Below, piece after piece: positions 28,165 to 38,658 of a stretch of 64,000 bases of DNA. Every line of letters starts with the position of its first letter. Position 1 is the first letter of the stretch. The notes under the pieces were generated by a model that was given only the letters and a program-made list of their open reading frames with translations, ran no database searches and had not been told where the DNA came from. The stretch comes from Bradyrhizobium nitroreducens (lineage in GTDB: Bacteria; Pseudomonadota; Alphaproteobacteria; Rhizobiales; Xanthobacteraceae): assembly GCF_002776695.1 (NCBI RefSeq), contig NZ_LFJC01000003.1:7864467-7928466 (forward strand), in the 5' to 3' direction. The position numbers and the translations under genes were made by a program.

Positions 28165-28168
28165 CTAG
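28165..28168. repeat. CTAG direct repeat flanking IS (right)
   Basis: Right-hand CTAG. Its CTA is the complement of the TAG stop codon of the minus-strand GntR gene, so the IS abuts that gene's last codon. Confidence 0.7.
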
Positions 28169-28881
28169 TCAGTCAGATATTCCGGATAATGGCTTCGGAT
28201 CTTGTCGAGCTCGCTCAGCGTGCCCGACAGATGCTTGCGCAGATGCTGTTGCGCGGCGTCGGAATCGCCGGCCTCGATCGCGCGGGTGATCAGCTTGTGA
28301 TGACGCAGGATGTTCTGCGCCTTGCCGGGTGAGGGCAGATGCAGCCGGCGCAGCCGGTCGATATGTCCGCTGCGGCTGCGCACCAGCGTCCACAGCTCCT
28401 GCTTGCCGGCCGCGGCATAGAGCTGGGCGTGAAAATCGTTGTCGGCGGCGATGAAGCTTTCGAAATCTCCGCCCCTGGCGAACTGCTGCTGAAGCGCGAT
28501 GATGTGGTCGAGACGGAGGACCAGGGCCTGGTCGTGTTGCTCGGCGAGCAGCCGGACGATCTCGAGCTCGAGCGCCTGGCGCAGGAAATGCGCCTGCTCG
28601 GCGCGGCCGACGTCGACCCGGCTGACCACCGTCGCGTGCTGCGGAAACACGTCGACCAGCCCCTCTTCCTCCAGCCGCATCAGGGCATCGCGGATCGGCG
28701 TCGAGCTGACGCCGAACTGCGTGGCAAGCTCGGTGCGGGACAGCGGCGCGCCCGGGGGCAGCTCGAGCGCGAGAATGGCGTTGCGTAGCCGCTCGAACAC
28801 CTGCGGCGCGGCCTGCCGGGCCCGGTCGAGCGGCGGCCCCCGGCGGGCGGTCGCGCGGGGCGCGGAATGGGCGGTTTCCAT
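28165..28881 (-). CDS. GntR family regulator (FCD subfamily)
   Basis: 238 residues from the ATG at 28881 (GGAG 7 bases upstream). The winged helix-turn-helix is LSRTELATQFGVSSTPIRDALMRLEEEGLVDV (about 45-77); the rest is the all-helical FCD effector domain with the metal/ligand histidines and aspartate (DNDFHAQLY, H in RHHKLITRAIEAGD). It is divergent from the ABC transporter operon, and a 26-bp perfect palindrome lies 26 bases upstream of its start, so it very likely represses that operon and itself until a carboxylate effector binds. The stop codon falls in the IS-flanking CTAG. Confidence 0.92.
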   Translation of the reverse strand: METAHSAPRATARRGPPLDRARQAAPQVFERLRNAILALELPPGAPLSRTELATQFGVSSTPIRDALMRLEEEGLVDVFPQHATVVSRVDVGRAEQAHFLRQALELEIVRLLAEQHDQALVLRLDHIIALQQQFARGGDFESFIAADNDFHAQLYAAAGKQELWTLVRSRSGHIDRLRRLHLPSPGKAQNILRHHKLITRAIEAGDSDAAQQHLRKHLSGTLSELDKIRSHYPEYLTD

Positions 28882-28906
28882 GCGGGAGCTCCGGCCGGCT
28901 TGCCTT

Positions 28907-28932
28907 TGATGCACTAATGCATTAGTGCATCA
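28907..28932. promoter_or_regulatory. 26-bp perfect palindrome, GntR operator
   Basis: Each half reads TGATGCACTAATG and its exact complement, with no spacer. It lies between the divergent GntR start (28881) and the binding-protein start (28975). Size, symmetry and place fit an FCD-type GntR operator controlling both directions. Confidence 0.8.
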
Positions 28933-28974
28933 CTGGGATCGCTCGTCAATGGCGGCCGGAGGAAACGAACAATT

Positions 28975-29994
28975 ATGATCAAGCCATTTCAGCGTGGCGC
29001 TGCCGCCATCGCCCTGATCGTCGCAACCGTGCTGGCGGCCTCGCCGGCGCGTGCGCAGCAGAAGTCCGAGATCGCGCTGTCGCGCCAGCCCGGCATTTTC
29101 TACATGCCGAGCCACATCATGGAGAAACTGAAGCTGATCGAGAAGCACGCAGCTTCCCTCGGCGTCTCCGGTGTCACCACCAAATGGATCACCTTCTCCG
29201 GCGGCGGCGCGCAGACCGACGCGCTGCTCGCGGGCGGCGTCGACATTCTCAACACCGGCACCGGCAATTTGCTGCTGCTGTGGGACCGCACCCGCGGCGG
29301 CGTGAAGGGCATCGTCGCGACCTCGGCGCAGCCGATGACGCTGATCAGCCGCGATGCCAACATCAAGTCGATCAAGGATTTCGGGCCCGCGGACAAGATC
29401 GCGGTGCCGACGGTGAAGGTCTCGACCCAGGCGATCGTGCTGCAGATCGCGGCCGCCGAGGCTTTCGGCGCCGATCAATGGTCGAAGCTGGACGCCAACA
29501 CCGTGCAGCTCGGTCATCCCGACGCCTATGCGGCGCTGTCCAATCCCAAGCACGAGGTGCACAACCACTTCTCGATCCCGCCCTTCACCTTCCTCGAGCT
29601 GAAGAACGTGCCGGGCGCGCACATCGTGCTGTCGTCGCCTGACGTGATGGGCGGGCCGTTGAGCCAGGCCCAGTTCTTCACCACGACCAAGTTCGCGGAC
29701 GCCAATCCCAAGATCATCCAGGCGGTGCGCGACGCCACCAAGGAAGCGCAGGACCTGATCCGCAGCGACACCCGGCAGGCGGTCGAGATCTACAAGGAGA
29801 TCACCGGCGACAAGACCTCGGTGGAGGATCTGCTCGCTCTCCTCAAGGAGCCCGGCATGATGGAGTGGAATCTCGAGCCGCAGGGCACGATGAAATTCGC
29901 CGCGCATCTGTTCAAGACCGGCACATTGAAGAACCAGCCCAAGGCCTGGACGGACTATTATCTCCCCGTCGCGCACGATCTGAAGGGCAACTGA
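28975..29994 (+). CDS. ABC transporter substrate-binding protein, NitT/TauT type
   Basis: 339 residues with a signal peptide cleaved after SPARAQ (about residue 28). The fold pattern is NMT1/THI5-like / SsuA-like: IALSRQPGIFYMPSHIMEKLKLIEKHA, then FSGGGAQTDALLAGGVDILNTGTGNLLLLWD. It is first in an operon with ATPase, permease, dehydratase and RraA-like genes, and its stop overlaps the ATPase start. Ligand unknown; the downstream dehydratase suggests a sugar acid or related hydroxy acid, which would be unusual for this binding-protein class. Confidence 0.9.
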   Translation: MIKPFQRGAAAIALIVATVLAASPARAQQKSEIALSRQPGIFYMPSHIMEKLKLIEKHAASLGVSGVTTKWITFSGGGAQTDALLAGGVDILNTGTGNLLLLWDRTRGGVKGIVATSAQPMTLISRDANIKSIKDFGPADKIAVPTVKVSTQAIVLQIAAAEAFGADQWSKLDANTVQLGHPDAYAALSNPKHEVHNHFSIPPFTFLELKNVPGAHIVLSSPDVMGGPLSQAQFFTTTKFADANPKIIQAVRDATKEAQDLIRSDTRQAVEIYKEITGDKTSVEDLLALLKEPGMMEWNLEPQGTMKFAAHLFKTGTLKNQPKAWTDYYLPVAHDLKGN

Positions 29995-30755
29995 TGGCGC
30001 TGCTCGACGTCAATGGGGTGACGCTGCGCTACAAGACCTCCAGCGCCGTCGTCACCGCCACGGAGAGGGTGAGTTTTACGGTCGACAAGTCCGACCGCTT
30101 CGTGCTGCTCGGCCCCTCCGGCTGCGGCAAGTCGACTTTGCTCAAGGCCGTGGGCGGCTATATGAGCCCGAGCGAAGGCCGCATGACGATCGGTGATCGC
30201 GAGATCCGCGGCCCCGGCGCCGACCGCATGATGATCTTCCAGGAGTTCGACCAGCTGCTGCCCTGGAAGAGCGTGCTCGCCAACGTGATGTTTCCGCTGC
30301 TGACTGCGCGAAAACTATCGCGCAGGGACGCCGAGGGACGCGCGCGCGCCTATATCGAGAAGGTCGGCCTCACCCGCGTGGTCGATGCCTATCCGCACAC
30401 GCTCTCCGGCGGCATGAAGCAGCGCGTCGCGATCGCGCGCGGCATGGCGATGGAGCCGGACATCCTCTTGATGGACGAGCCGTTCGCCGCGCTGGACGCG
30501 CTGACGCGCCGGACCTGCCAGGACGAATTGCTCCAGCTCTGGAGCGAGACCAAGTTCACCGTGCTGTTCGTGACCCATTCGATTGCCGAGGCGATCCGCA
30601 TCGGCAACCGCATCCTGCTGCTGTCGCCGCATCCCGGTCGGGTCAAGGCCGAGGTCATCGACGTCGACAAGGTCGGAAGCGAAGACGGCAGCGCCGGCCG
30701 GCTGGAGAAGGAGATCCACGATCTCCTGTTCGCCGCCGAAGCCACCGCGCATTGA
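29994..30755 (+). CDS. ABC transporter ATP-binding protein, NitT/TauT type
   Basis: 253 residues, with ATG overlapping the preceding TGA (ATGA). Walker A GPSGCGKST near residue 40, Q-loop FQEFDQLLPWKSV, signature LSGGMKQRVAIARGM, Walker B ILLMDEPFAALD and the switch histidine in FVTHSIAEA. It drives import together with the adjacent permease. Confidence 0.95.
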   Translation: MALLDVNGVTLRYKTSSAVVTATERVSFTVDKSDRFVLLGPSGCGKSTLLKAVGGYMSPSEGRMTIGDREIRGPGADRMMIFQEFDQLLPWKSVLANVMFPLLTARKLSRRDAEGRARAYIEKVGLTRVVDAYPHTLSGGMKQRVAIARGMAMEPDILLMDEPFAALDALTRRTCQDELLQLWSETKFTVLFVTHSIAEAIRIGNRILLLSPHPGRVKAEVIDVDKVGSEDGSAGRLEKEIHDLLFAAEATAH

Positions 30756-30765
30756 GGAGCCTCTG

Positions 30766-31622
30766 ATGGGCGAAGCCAGGATATTGCTGCGGACCGAGCC
30801 GGCCGCCGCCATCGGTGCAGGCGAGGTCGAGCGCAAGCTCAGCGTGCCTGAAATGCTCTGGAACGACGGCTTCGTCCGCAAGTCGGTCATCATCCTGTTC
30901 CTGGCAGCGGTCTGGGAAGCCTATGGCGTCACCCTCGACAATCCGCTGTTGTTTCCGACCTTGCACGATACGGCGATCACGCTGTTCGACCGCGTCAAGG
31001 ACGGCACCATTCCAATGCGGGCCTGGGCCTCGCTGAAAGTGTTGTTCATGGGCTATTCGGCCGGTATCGTGCTCGCTGCGATCTTCACCATTCTCGCCAT
31101 CTCCACCCGGATCGGCACCGATTTCCTGGAGACCGTGACGGCGATGTTCAATCCGCTGCCAGCGATCGCGTTGCTGCCGCTGGCGCTGATCTGGTTCGGC
31201 CTCGGCAACGGCAGCCTCGTTTTCGTGCTGATTCACTCCGTGCTGTGGCCGGTCGCGCTCAACACCCATTCCGGCTTCAAGAGCGTGTCGAACACGCTGC
31301 GCATGGTCGGCCGCAATTACGGTCTGAGCGGCTTGCCTTACGTCGCCAAAATCCTCATCCCGGCCGCCTTCGGCTCGATCCTCACCGGTCTCAAGATCGG
31401 CTGGGCCTTTGCCTGGCGCACGCTGATCGCGGCCGAGCTGGTGTTCGGCGTGTCCTCGGGGCAGGGCGGGCTCGGCTGGTTCATCTTCGAGAACCGCAAC
31501 CTCCTCGACATACCTGCGGTCTTCGCAGGCCTCTTGACGGTGATTATCATCGGGCTCTTTGTCGAGAACCTGATCTTCCGCGCCATCGAGCGGAATACCG
31601 TCCAAAAATGGGGCACTCAATC

Positions 31623-31626
<4 letters not shown>
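30766..31626 (+). CDS. ABC transporter permease, NitT/TauT type
   Basis: 286 residues from ATG 30766 with GAGGAG 7 bases upstream. About six membrane helices follow a soluble N-terminal stretch of some 40 residues. The EAA-type loop is in the region SGFKSVSNTLRMVGRNYGLSGLPYVAKILIPAAFGSILTGLKIGWAFAWR. It pairs with the ATPase and binding protein just upstream, and its stop overlaps the start of the dehydratase gene. Confidence 0.93.
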
Positions 31627-33359
<1,733 letters not shown>

Positions 33360-33360
33360 C

Positions 33361-33484
33361 CGTCGTTCCGGGGTGCGCGAAGCGCGAACCCGGAACCCAT
33401 TTCACCGCGGTGTATGCGGCCGATGGATTCTCTGGTGCGCAATTGCGCACCATAGCTCGCCGCTGCGCGGCGCCCCGGAATGAC
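33361..33484. repeat. dispersed palindromic element
   Basis: Begins CGTCGTTCCGGGGTGCGCG and ends GCGCGGCGCCCCGGAATGAC, imperfect complements, with internal palindromes GTGCGCAATTGCGCAC and GCGCGAAGCGCG-type stems. It fills the gap between the dehydratase and RraA-like genes. Similar elements are abundant in Bradyrhizobium. Confidence 0.75.
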
Positions 33485-33497
33485 AAGAGGATAGACC

Positions 33498-34217
33498 ATG
33501 CCCAAACTCAGCGACGCCACCCGCAACAAGCTCAAATCCGTCTCCACCGCCACGGTCGCCACCGCGCTGTTCAAGCGCGGCCTGCGCATCCAGATGATCC
33601 AGGACGTGCATCCCGTCGGTCCTGACCAGCCGACCATGGTCGGCGAGGCCTTCACGCTGCGCTACATGCCGGCGCGCGAGGACCTCAACACCATCGACGT
33701 GTTCAAGGATCGCTCGCATCCGCAGCGCAAGGCGGTGGAGGATTGCCCGGTGGGTGCCGTGCTGGTGATGGACAGCCGCAAGGACGCGCGCGCGGCCTCG
33801 GCCGGCGCGATCCTGGTGACGCGGCTGATGAAGCGCGGCGTTGCCGGCGTCGTCACCGACGGCGGCTTTCGCGATTCCGCCGAGATCGCCAGGCTCGGCA
33901 TCCCCGCCTACCATCATCGCCCGAGCGCACCGACCAACCTCACGCTGCACCAGGCGATCGAGATCAACGTCCCCATCGGCTGCGGCGATGCGCCGGTGTT
34001 TCCCGGCGACGTCATCCTGGGTGATGCCGATGGCGTCATCGTGATCCCCGCCCATCTCGCCGACGAGATCGCGAGCGAAACCTTCGAGATGACTGCCTTC
34101 GAGGACTTCGTCACCGAGGAAGTCGGCAAGGGCCGCGGCATCTTCGGCCTCTATCCCGCCACCGATCCGCAGACGCTGACCGATTTCGCGGAATGGCGGA
34201 AGAAGAACGGCCGGTAA
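33498..34217 (+). CDS. RraA-like / HMG-type aldolase family protein
   Basis: 239 residues. The family core is GAILVTRLMKRGVAGVVTDGGFRDSAEIARLGIPAY, holding the Arg-Asp (GGFRD) that binds metal and substrate, followed by the GDVILGDADGVIVIPA barrel-closing segment. Related proteins are 4-hydroxy-4-methyl-2-oxoglutarate/4-carboxy-4-hydroxy-2-oxoadipate aldolases or RNase E regulators; here the operon position after a sugar-acid dehydratase favours a lyase/aldolase role. Separated from the dehydratase by a repeat element but in the same direction. Confidence 0.87.
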   Translation: MPKLSDATRNKLKSVSTATVATALFKRGLRIQMIQDVHPVGPDQPTMVGEAFTLRYMPAREDLNTIDVFKDRSHPQRKAVEDCPVGAVLVMDSRKDARAASAGAILVTRLMKRGVAGVVTDGGFRDSAEIARLGIPAYHHRPSAPTNLTLHQAIEINVPIGCGDAPVFPGDVILGDADGVIVIPAHLADEIASETFEMTAFEDFVTEEVGKGRGIFGLYPATDPQTLTDFAEWRKKNGR

Positions 34218-34229
34218 GACGCGCCGAGA

Positions 34230-34790
34230 TCACAGCATTTCGGGCCGGAACAGCTTCCGGTACTTGCGCGTCTCTGCGCCGGAGATCATGAACTCGCCGT
34301 CGCCGCGATAGTGAATGGTCTTCGGAAATTTGGGCGTCGTTGCCACGTGCGCCTTGACCACTTCGAAGACGAACATGTTGTACTTGTTCAGCTGACTGGC
34401 ATCGACGAGCTGACATTCGAAATTGGCGTAGCACTCGTCGATCAGTGGCGCGCGCACATGCGTGCCAGGCTTGCGAGTCAGGCCGAATTCGCCGAACTTG
34501 TCGATGTCGCGTCCGGAGCTGTTGCCAATCTTCACGACCGTCGTCGCGAGGTCGACGGTCGGGATGTTGATCACGCATTGACGGCTGCCGCGGATCAGGT
34601 CGAAACTGTGGTTCGCGCTCGAGATGATGCAGGCCACCAGCGCCGGCGAGAACTCCATCATCATGTGCCAGCCCATCGCCATGATGTTGGTCTCGTCCTT
34701 GTGGGCCGAACTCACAAGGACGACGGGGCCAGGCTCGAGCAAGCGGCGGACGTTCGAAGTCGGAAAATCCCGCTTGATGTAACGTCGCAT
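34230..34790 (-). CDS. flavin reductase family protein
   Basis: 186 residues from ATG 34790 with GGAG 6 bases upstream. The flavin reductase-like split-barrel pattern is seen: EPGPVVLVSSAHKDETNIMAMGW, FSPALVACIISSANHSFDLIRGSRQCVINIPT and ECYANFECQLVDASQLNKYNMFVFEVVKAHVA. Such proteins bind FMN and reduce it with NAD(P)H or act as FMN-binding oxidoreductases. It is convergent with the RraA-like gene (12 bases apart) and lies downstream of the oligopeptidase on the opposite orientation end; no partner monooxygenase is nearby. Confidence 0.87.
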   Translation of the reverse strand: MRRYIKRDFPTSNVRRLLEPGPVVLVSSAHKDETNIMAMGWHMMMEFSPALVACIISSANHSFDLIRGSRQCVINIPTVDLATTVVKIGNSSGRDIDKFGEFGLTRKPGTHVRAPLIDECYANFECQLVDASQLNKYNMFVFEVVKAHVATTPKFPKTIHYRGDGEFMISGAETRKYRKLFRPEML

Positions 34791-34812
34791 GCTCGCTCCA
34801 TCTTGGCTGGGG

Positions 34813-36933
34813 TTAAACCCCGGCCTCCGCCATCCCCGCCGCCCACAGCGCGAACGCGTAGACGATCGCGACTTCGTCGAGCCGATCAAATCGCCCCGAC
34901 GCGCCGCCATGGCCGGCGCCCATGTTGGTACGCAGGAGAACCGGGCCGCCGCCGGTCATGGTGGCGCGCAGGCGCGCGATCCATTTGGCGGGCTCCCAGT
35001 AAGTGACGCGCGGATCGGTCAGGCCGCCCATGGCGAGGATCGCCGGATACTCCTTCGCCGCGACATTGTCGTAGGGCGAGTAGGACAGGATGGTGCGAAA
35101 ATCCTTCTCGCTTTCGATCGGGTTGCCCCATTCCGGCCATTCCGGCGGCGTCAGCGGCAGGGTGTCGTCGAGCATGGTGTTGAGCACGTCGACGAACGGC
35201 ACCTCGGCAACGATGCCTGCGAACAATTCGCCGGCGCGGTTGGCAACCGCGCCCATCAGCATGCCGCCGGCCGAGCCGCCATGGCCGACGATGCGCTTGG
35301 CGCTGGTGTATTTCGCCGCGATCAGCGCGCGGGCGCTGGCCGCAAAGTCGTCGAACGAGTTGGTCTTCTTCTCGCGCTTGCCGTCGAGATACCAGCCCCA
35401 GCCCTTGTCGGCGCCGCCACGGATATGGGCGATGGCGTAGACGAAGCCGCGATCGACCAGCGACAGGCGGTTGGCGTTGAACGAGGCCGGCATCGCCATG
35501 CCGTAGGAGCCATAGCCGTAGAGCAGCAGCGGCGCGGTGCCGTCGAGCGTCAGGCCACGGCGGTAGAGGATCGAGACCGGCACCTCGGCGCCGTCCTGCG
35601 CCTTCGCCATGATGCGCGTGGTGACGTAGTCGGCTGCGTTGTGGCCCGACGGAATTTCCTGGCGCTTGCGCAGGGTGCGCGTGCGCTTGACCATATCGTA
35701 ATCGTAGACTTCCGACGGCGTCGTCATCGACGAATAGGCAAAGCGCAGCGTCGTCGTCTCGAACTCGTAGGAGCCCATCGTATCCAGCGAATAGGCGGCC
35801 TCGTCGAAGGCGATGGCGTGCTCCTCGTTCGAGACGAGATCGCGGATCACGATCGACGGCAGCGCATTGGCGCGCTCCAGCCGCACCAGGTGTCCCGCAT
35901 AGAGATCGAGGTCGATGATGTAGATGCCGGGACGATACGGGATCAGGTCGCGCCAGTTCTTGCGCTCGGGCGAGGCCAGCGGCGCGGTGACGATCTTGAA
36001 GTCGATGGCATCATCGGCATTGGTGAGGATGAAGAGCTGATCGCCGCGGTCGGCCAGCGAATATTGCACGCCTTCCTCGCGCGCGGCGACCAGGCGTGGC
36101 GGCGCGTCCGGGTTGGCGAGATCGATCAGCCGCTGCTCGCTCGTCTCGTGATCGCCGCCCGCGATCACGCAGAAGCGGCCGCTGGTGCTCTCGTGCAGAT
36201 GGGTGAACCAGCCGGAATCCTGCTCTTCATAGACCAGCGTGTCGTCGGCCTGGCTGGTGCCGAGCCTGTGCCGCCACACCTGCATCGGCCGGTGGTTGTC
36301 GTCGAGGCGCACATAGAAGAAGGACTTCGCATCCGCAGCCCAGACCACGCCGCCGTCGGTCTCCTCGACGAGATCGTCGAGATCCATCCCCGTCGCCCAG
36401 TCACGCACGCGGATCGAGAAATATTCGGAGCCCTTGGTGTCGGCACTCCAGGCGTGCAGCCTGTGATCGTTCGAATGCCGGCTGCCGCCGAACTTGAAAT
36501 ATTTGTGGTCCTTGGCGAGCGCGTCGCCGTCGAGCACGATCTCACCGTCGCCGCCACCGCGCGGCATGCGGCCGAACAGCTCGTGCTGGCCGCCCTCGCG
36601 GAATCTGCGGAAATAGGCGAAGGGCCCGTCGGGCGACGGCACGCTGGAATCGTCCTCCTTGATCCGTCCGCGCATCTCGCGCACCAGTGTCTTCTGCAAG
36701 GCCGCGGTATGGCCGAGCAGGCTCTCGGTGTAGACGTTCTCCTCATCCAGATATTTGCGGATGTCGGGGTCGAGCACACCGGGATCCCGCAGCACCTCCT
36801 GCCACTTCTCGTCCTTCAGCCAGGCATAATCGTCGGTCACGGTGATGCCGTGCCGCGTGAAGGAATGCGGCCGGCGCGGGGCGACGGGGGGCTGGGAAGG
36901 GTTTTTGGCTTGGGTCACTCGGTCCTCGTTCAT
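34813..36933 (-). CDS. ptrB: prolyl-oligopeptidase family serine peptidase, oligopeptidase B
   Basis: 706 residues from ATG 36933; a longer reading to 37032 runs into a repeat element. The N-terminus has DDYAWLKDEKWQEVL, typical of oligopeptidase B, followed by a seven-bladed propeller and a C-terminal alpha/beta-hydrolase domain. The nucleophile is in GHGGSAGGMLMGA, and the catalytic His is in NMGAGHGGASGRF near the end; the acid lies in GLTDPRVTYWEPAKW. It cleaves short peptides after basic residues in the cytoplasm. No signal peptide. Stands alone. Confidence 0.92.
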   Translation of the reverse strand: MNEDRVTQAKNPSQPPVAPRRPHSFTRHGITVTDDYAWLKDEKWQEVLRDPGVLDPDIRKYLDEENVYTESLLGHTAALQKTLVREMRGRIKEDDSSVPSPDGPFAYFRRFREGGQHELFGRMPRGGGDGEIVLDGDALAKDHKYFKFGGSRHSNDHRLHAWSADTKGSEYFSIRVRDWATGMDLDDLVEETDGGVVWAADAKSFFYVRLDDNHRPMQVWRHRLGTSQADDTLVYEEQDSGWFTHLHESTSGRFCVIAGGDHETSEQRLIDLANPDAPPRLVAAREEGVQYSLADRGDQLFILTNADDAIDFKIVTAPLASPERKNWRDLIPYRPGIYIIDLDLYAGHLVRLERANALPSIVIRDLVSNEEHAIAFDEAAYSLDTMGSYEFETTTLRFAYSSMTTPSEVYDYDMVKRTRTLRKRQEIPSGHNAADYVTTRIMAKAQDGAEVPVSILYRRGLTLDGTAPLLLYGYGSYGMAMPASFNANRLSLVDRGFVYAIAHIRGGADKGWGWYLDGKREKKTNSFDDFAASARALIAAKYTSAKRIVGHGGSAGGMLMGAVANRAGELFAGIVAEVPFVDVLNTMLDDTLPLTPPEWPEWGNPIESEKDFRTILSYSPYDNVAAKEYPAILAMGGLTDPRVTYWEPAKWIARLRATMTGGGPVLLRTNMGAGHGGASGRFDRLDEVAIVYAFALWAAGMAEAGV

Positions 36934-36954
36934 GTCCGTGCGTCGCGGCTCTTC

Positions 36955-37095
36955 GCCTCTCCCCGCTTGCGGGGAGAGGCCGGATTGCATCGAAGATGCA
37001 ATCCGGGTGAGGGGGACTCTCCGCGAATCCAACTATCGCCGTCCTTGGGGAGGCTCCCCCTCACCCCGACCCTCTCCCCGCAAGCGGGGCGAGGG
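36955..37095. repeat. paired GC-rich inverted repeat
   Basis: Left arm with hairpin CTCTCCCCGCTTGCGGGGAGAG then GGATTGCATCGAAGATGCAATCC-type stem and GGGTGAGGGGGACTCTCC; right arm GGCTCCCCCTCACCCC and CTCTCCCCGCAAGCGGGGCGAGGG. It is the same type as the element inside uvrD (22812-22946). It lies upstream of the oligopeptidase. Confidence 0.8.
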
Positions 37096-37221
37096 AGCAG
37101 ATGCACTGCCTTATATCGTCCTGTTTCCGCGAATTGCCAGCGCCGCTGCGCCAAGTCGCCGGGTTGTTGATCAGCCCCTTGTGTGCTTTAGGCTCCATAT
37201 CCCCGCCGCCGGTCCAGCCTG

Positions 37222-38658
37222 ATGCTGTTCAATTCCTACCCGTTCATCCTGCTGTTCCTGCCCCTCGTGCTGGCGGGCTATTTCTGGCTCGGGCGGCGCA
37301 GCAACCTGACACCGGTGATCTGGCTGGCGCTGGCTTCGCTCGCCTTCTACGCCATCGGCAGCTGGCAGTTCGTGGCCCTGCTGCTGCTCTCGATCGCCTT
37401 CAACTACGGCGTCGGCCGTCTCCTGATCGTGGCGAAGCTCAGGCCCTCACAACGAAAGGCGGTGCTCGCGCTCGGCGTCGCCGGCGATCTCGTCGTGCTC
37501 GGCATCTTCAAATATGCCGGCTTCGTCACCGAAAATCTCAACGCGCTGTTCGGCACGCATGCCGCGGTCCACATCCTGCTGCCGGTCGGCATCTCCTTCT
37601 ACACCTTCACGCAGATCGCGTTCCTGGTCGACGCGTATCGCGGCCAGGTCGCGGCCTATGCGCTGCCGCATTACGCGCTGTTCGTGATCTATTTCCCGCA
37701 TCTGATTGCCGGACCCATCCTTCACCACAAGGACATGATCCCGCAATTCGAACGGGAGGAGAGCAAGCGGCCGGACGGGCATCTGATGTTGTGCGGCGTG
37801 ATCATCTTCGCGGTCGGCCTGTTCAAGAAGACCTGCCTTGCCGACGGCATCCAGCCGCTGGTCGCGCTCGCCTTCGAGGCGCGCTCGCCGAGCTTCGATC
37901 AAGCCTGGTGTGGTGCGCTCGCCTACACGTTCCAGCTCTATTTCGACTTCTCCGGCTATTCCGACATGGCGATCGGGATCTCGCTGATGTTCGGCATCTT
38001 CCTGCCGGTCAACTTCAACTCACCTTACAAGGCCACCAGCATCGTCGATTTCTGGCGGCGCTGGCACATGACCCTGTCGCAATTCCTGCGCGACTATCTC
38101 TACATCCCGCTCGGCGGCAACAGGCGCGGCCGCGCGCTCCGCTACGTCAATCTGATGATCACGATGCTGCTCGGCGGGCTCTGGCACGGCGCGGCCTGGA
38201 CTTTTGTCATCTGGGGCGCGCTGCACGGCGCCTATCTCTGCGCCAATCACGCCTTCAATGCGCTCGCGCCTGATGTTCCGCCGTTGTTGGCACGCCCGGC
38301 CCGTATTGCCGGCGCCGTGCTGACCTTCCTCGCCGTCGTCGTCGCCTGGGTGTTTTTCCGTGCCGCGAGTGTGGAATGGGCGCTGCGGGTGCTCCACGCC
38401 ATGGCCGACCCTTCGAACATCGTCTTCGGCCGCGAGGAGATCGCGGCCCTCGTCCTCATCGCGGTGTATGCCGCGCTGGTGTGGCTGGCGCCGAATACGC
38501 AAGCGATCATGGGATATGACCACGACAACCGCAGGGTCGGCGAAGCCCTGCGCGCCGGGTACATGCGGCCGCTGTTCTTCTATGGCGCGTCCCTGGTGCT
38601 CGCATTCGGGCTGCTCGGTATCCAGAGCCACAGCGAATTCATCTATTTCAGGTTCTGA
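37222..38658 (+). CDS. MBOAT family O-acyltransferase (AlgI/DltB-like)
   Basis: 478 residues with about ten membrane helices, beginning MLFNSYPFILLFLPLVLAGYF as in AlgI relatives. Conserved parts are IYFPHLIAGPILHHKDMIPQF, VDFWRRWHMTLSQFLRDYLYIPLGGNRRG and LLGGLWHGAAWTFVIWGALHG with the active-site histidine. These enzymes move acyl groups across the membrane to polysaccharides or other acceptors. Its stop overlaps the start of the next gene (TGATG), which encodes a likely periplasmic partner. Confidence 0.92.
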   Translation: MLFNSYPFILLFLPLVLAGYFWLGRRSNLTPVIWLALASLAFYAIGSWQFVALLLLSIAFNYGVGRLLIVAKLRPSQRKAVLALGVAGDLVVLGIFKYAGFVTENLNALFGTHAAVHILLPVGISFYTFTQIAFLVDAYRGQVAAYALPHYALFVIYFPHLIAGPILHHKDMIPQFEREESKRPDGHLMLCGVIIFAVGLFKKTCLADGIQPLVALAFEARSPSFDQAWCGALAYTFQLYFDFSGYSDMAIGISLMFGIFLPVNFNSPYKATSIVDFWRRWHMTLSQFLRDYLYIPLGGNRRGRALRYVNLMITMLLGGLWHGAAWTFVIWGALHGAYLCANHAFNALAPDVPPLLARPARIAGAVLTFLAVVVAWVFFRAASVEWALRVLHAMADPSNIVFGREEIAALVLIAVYAALVWLAPNTQAIMGYDHDNRRVGEALRAGYMRPLFFYGASLVLAFGLLGIQSHSEFIYFRF

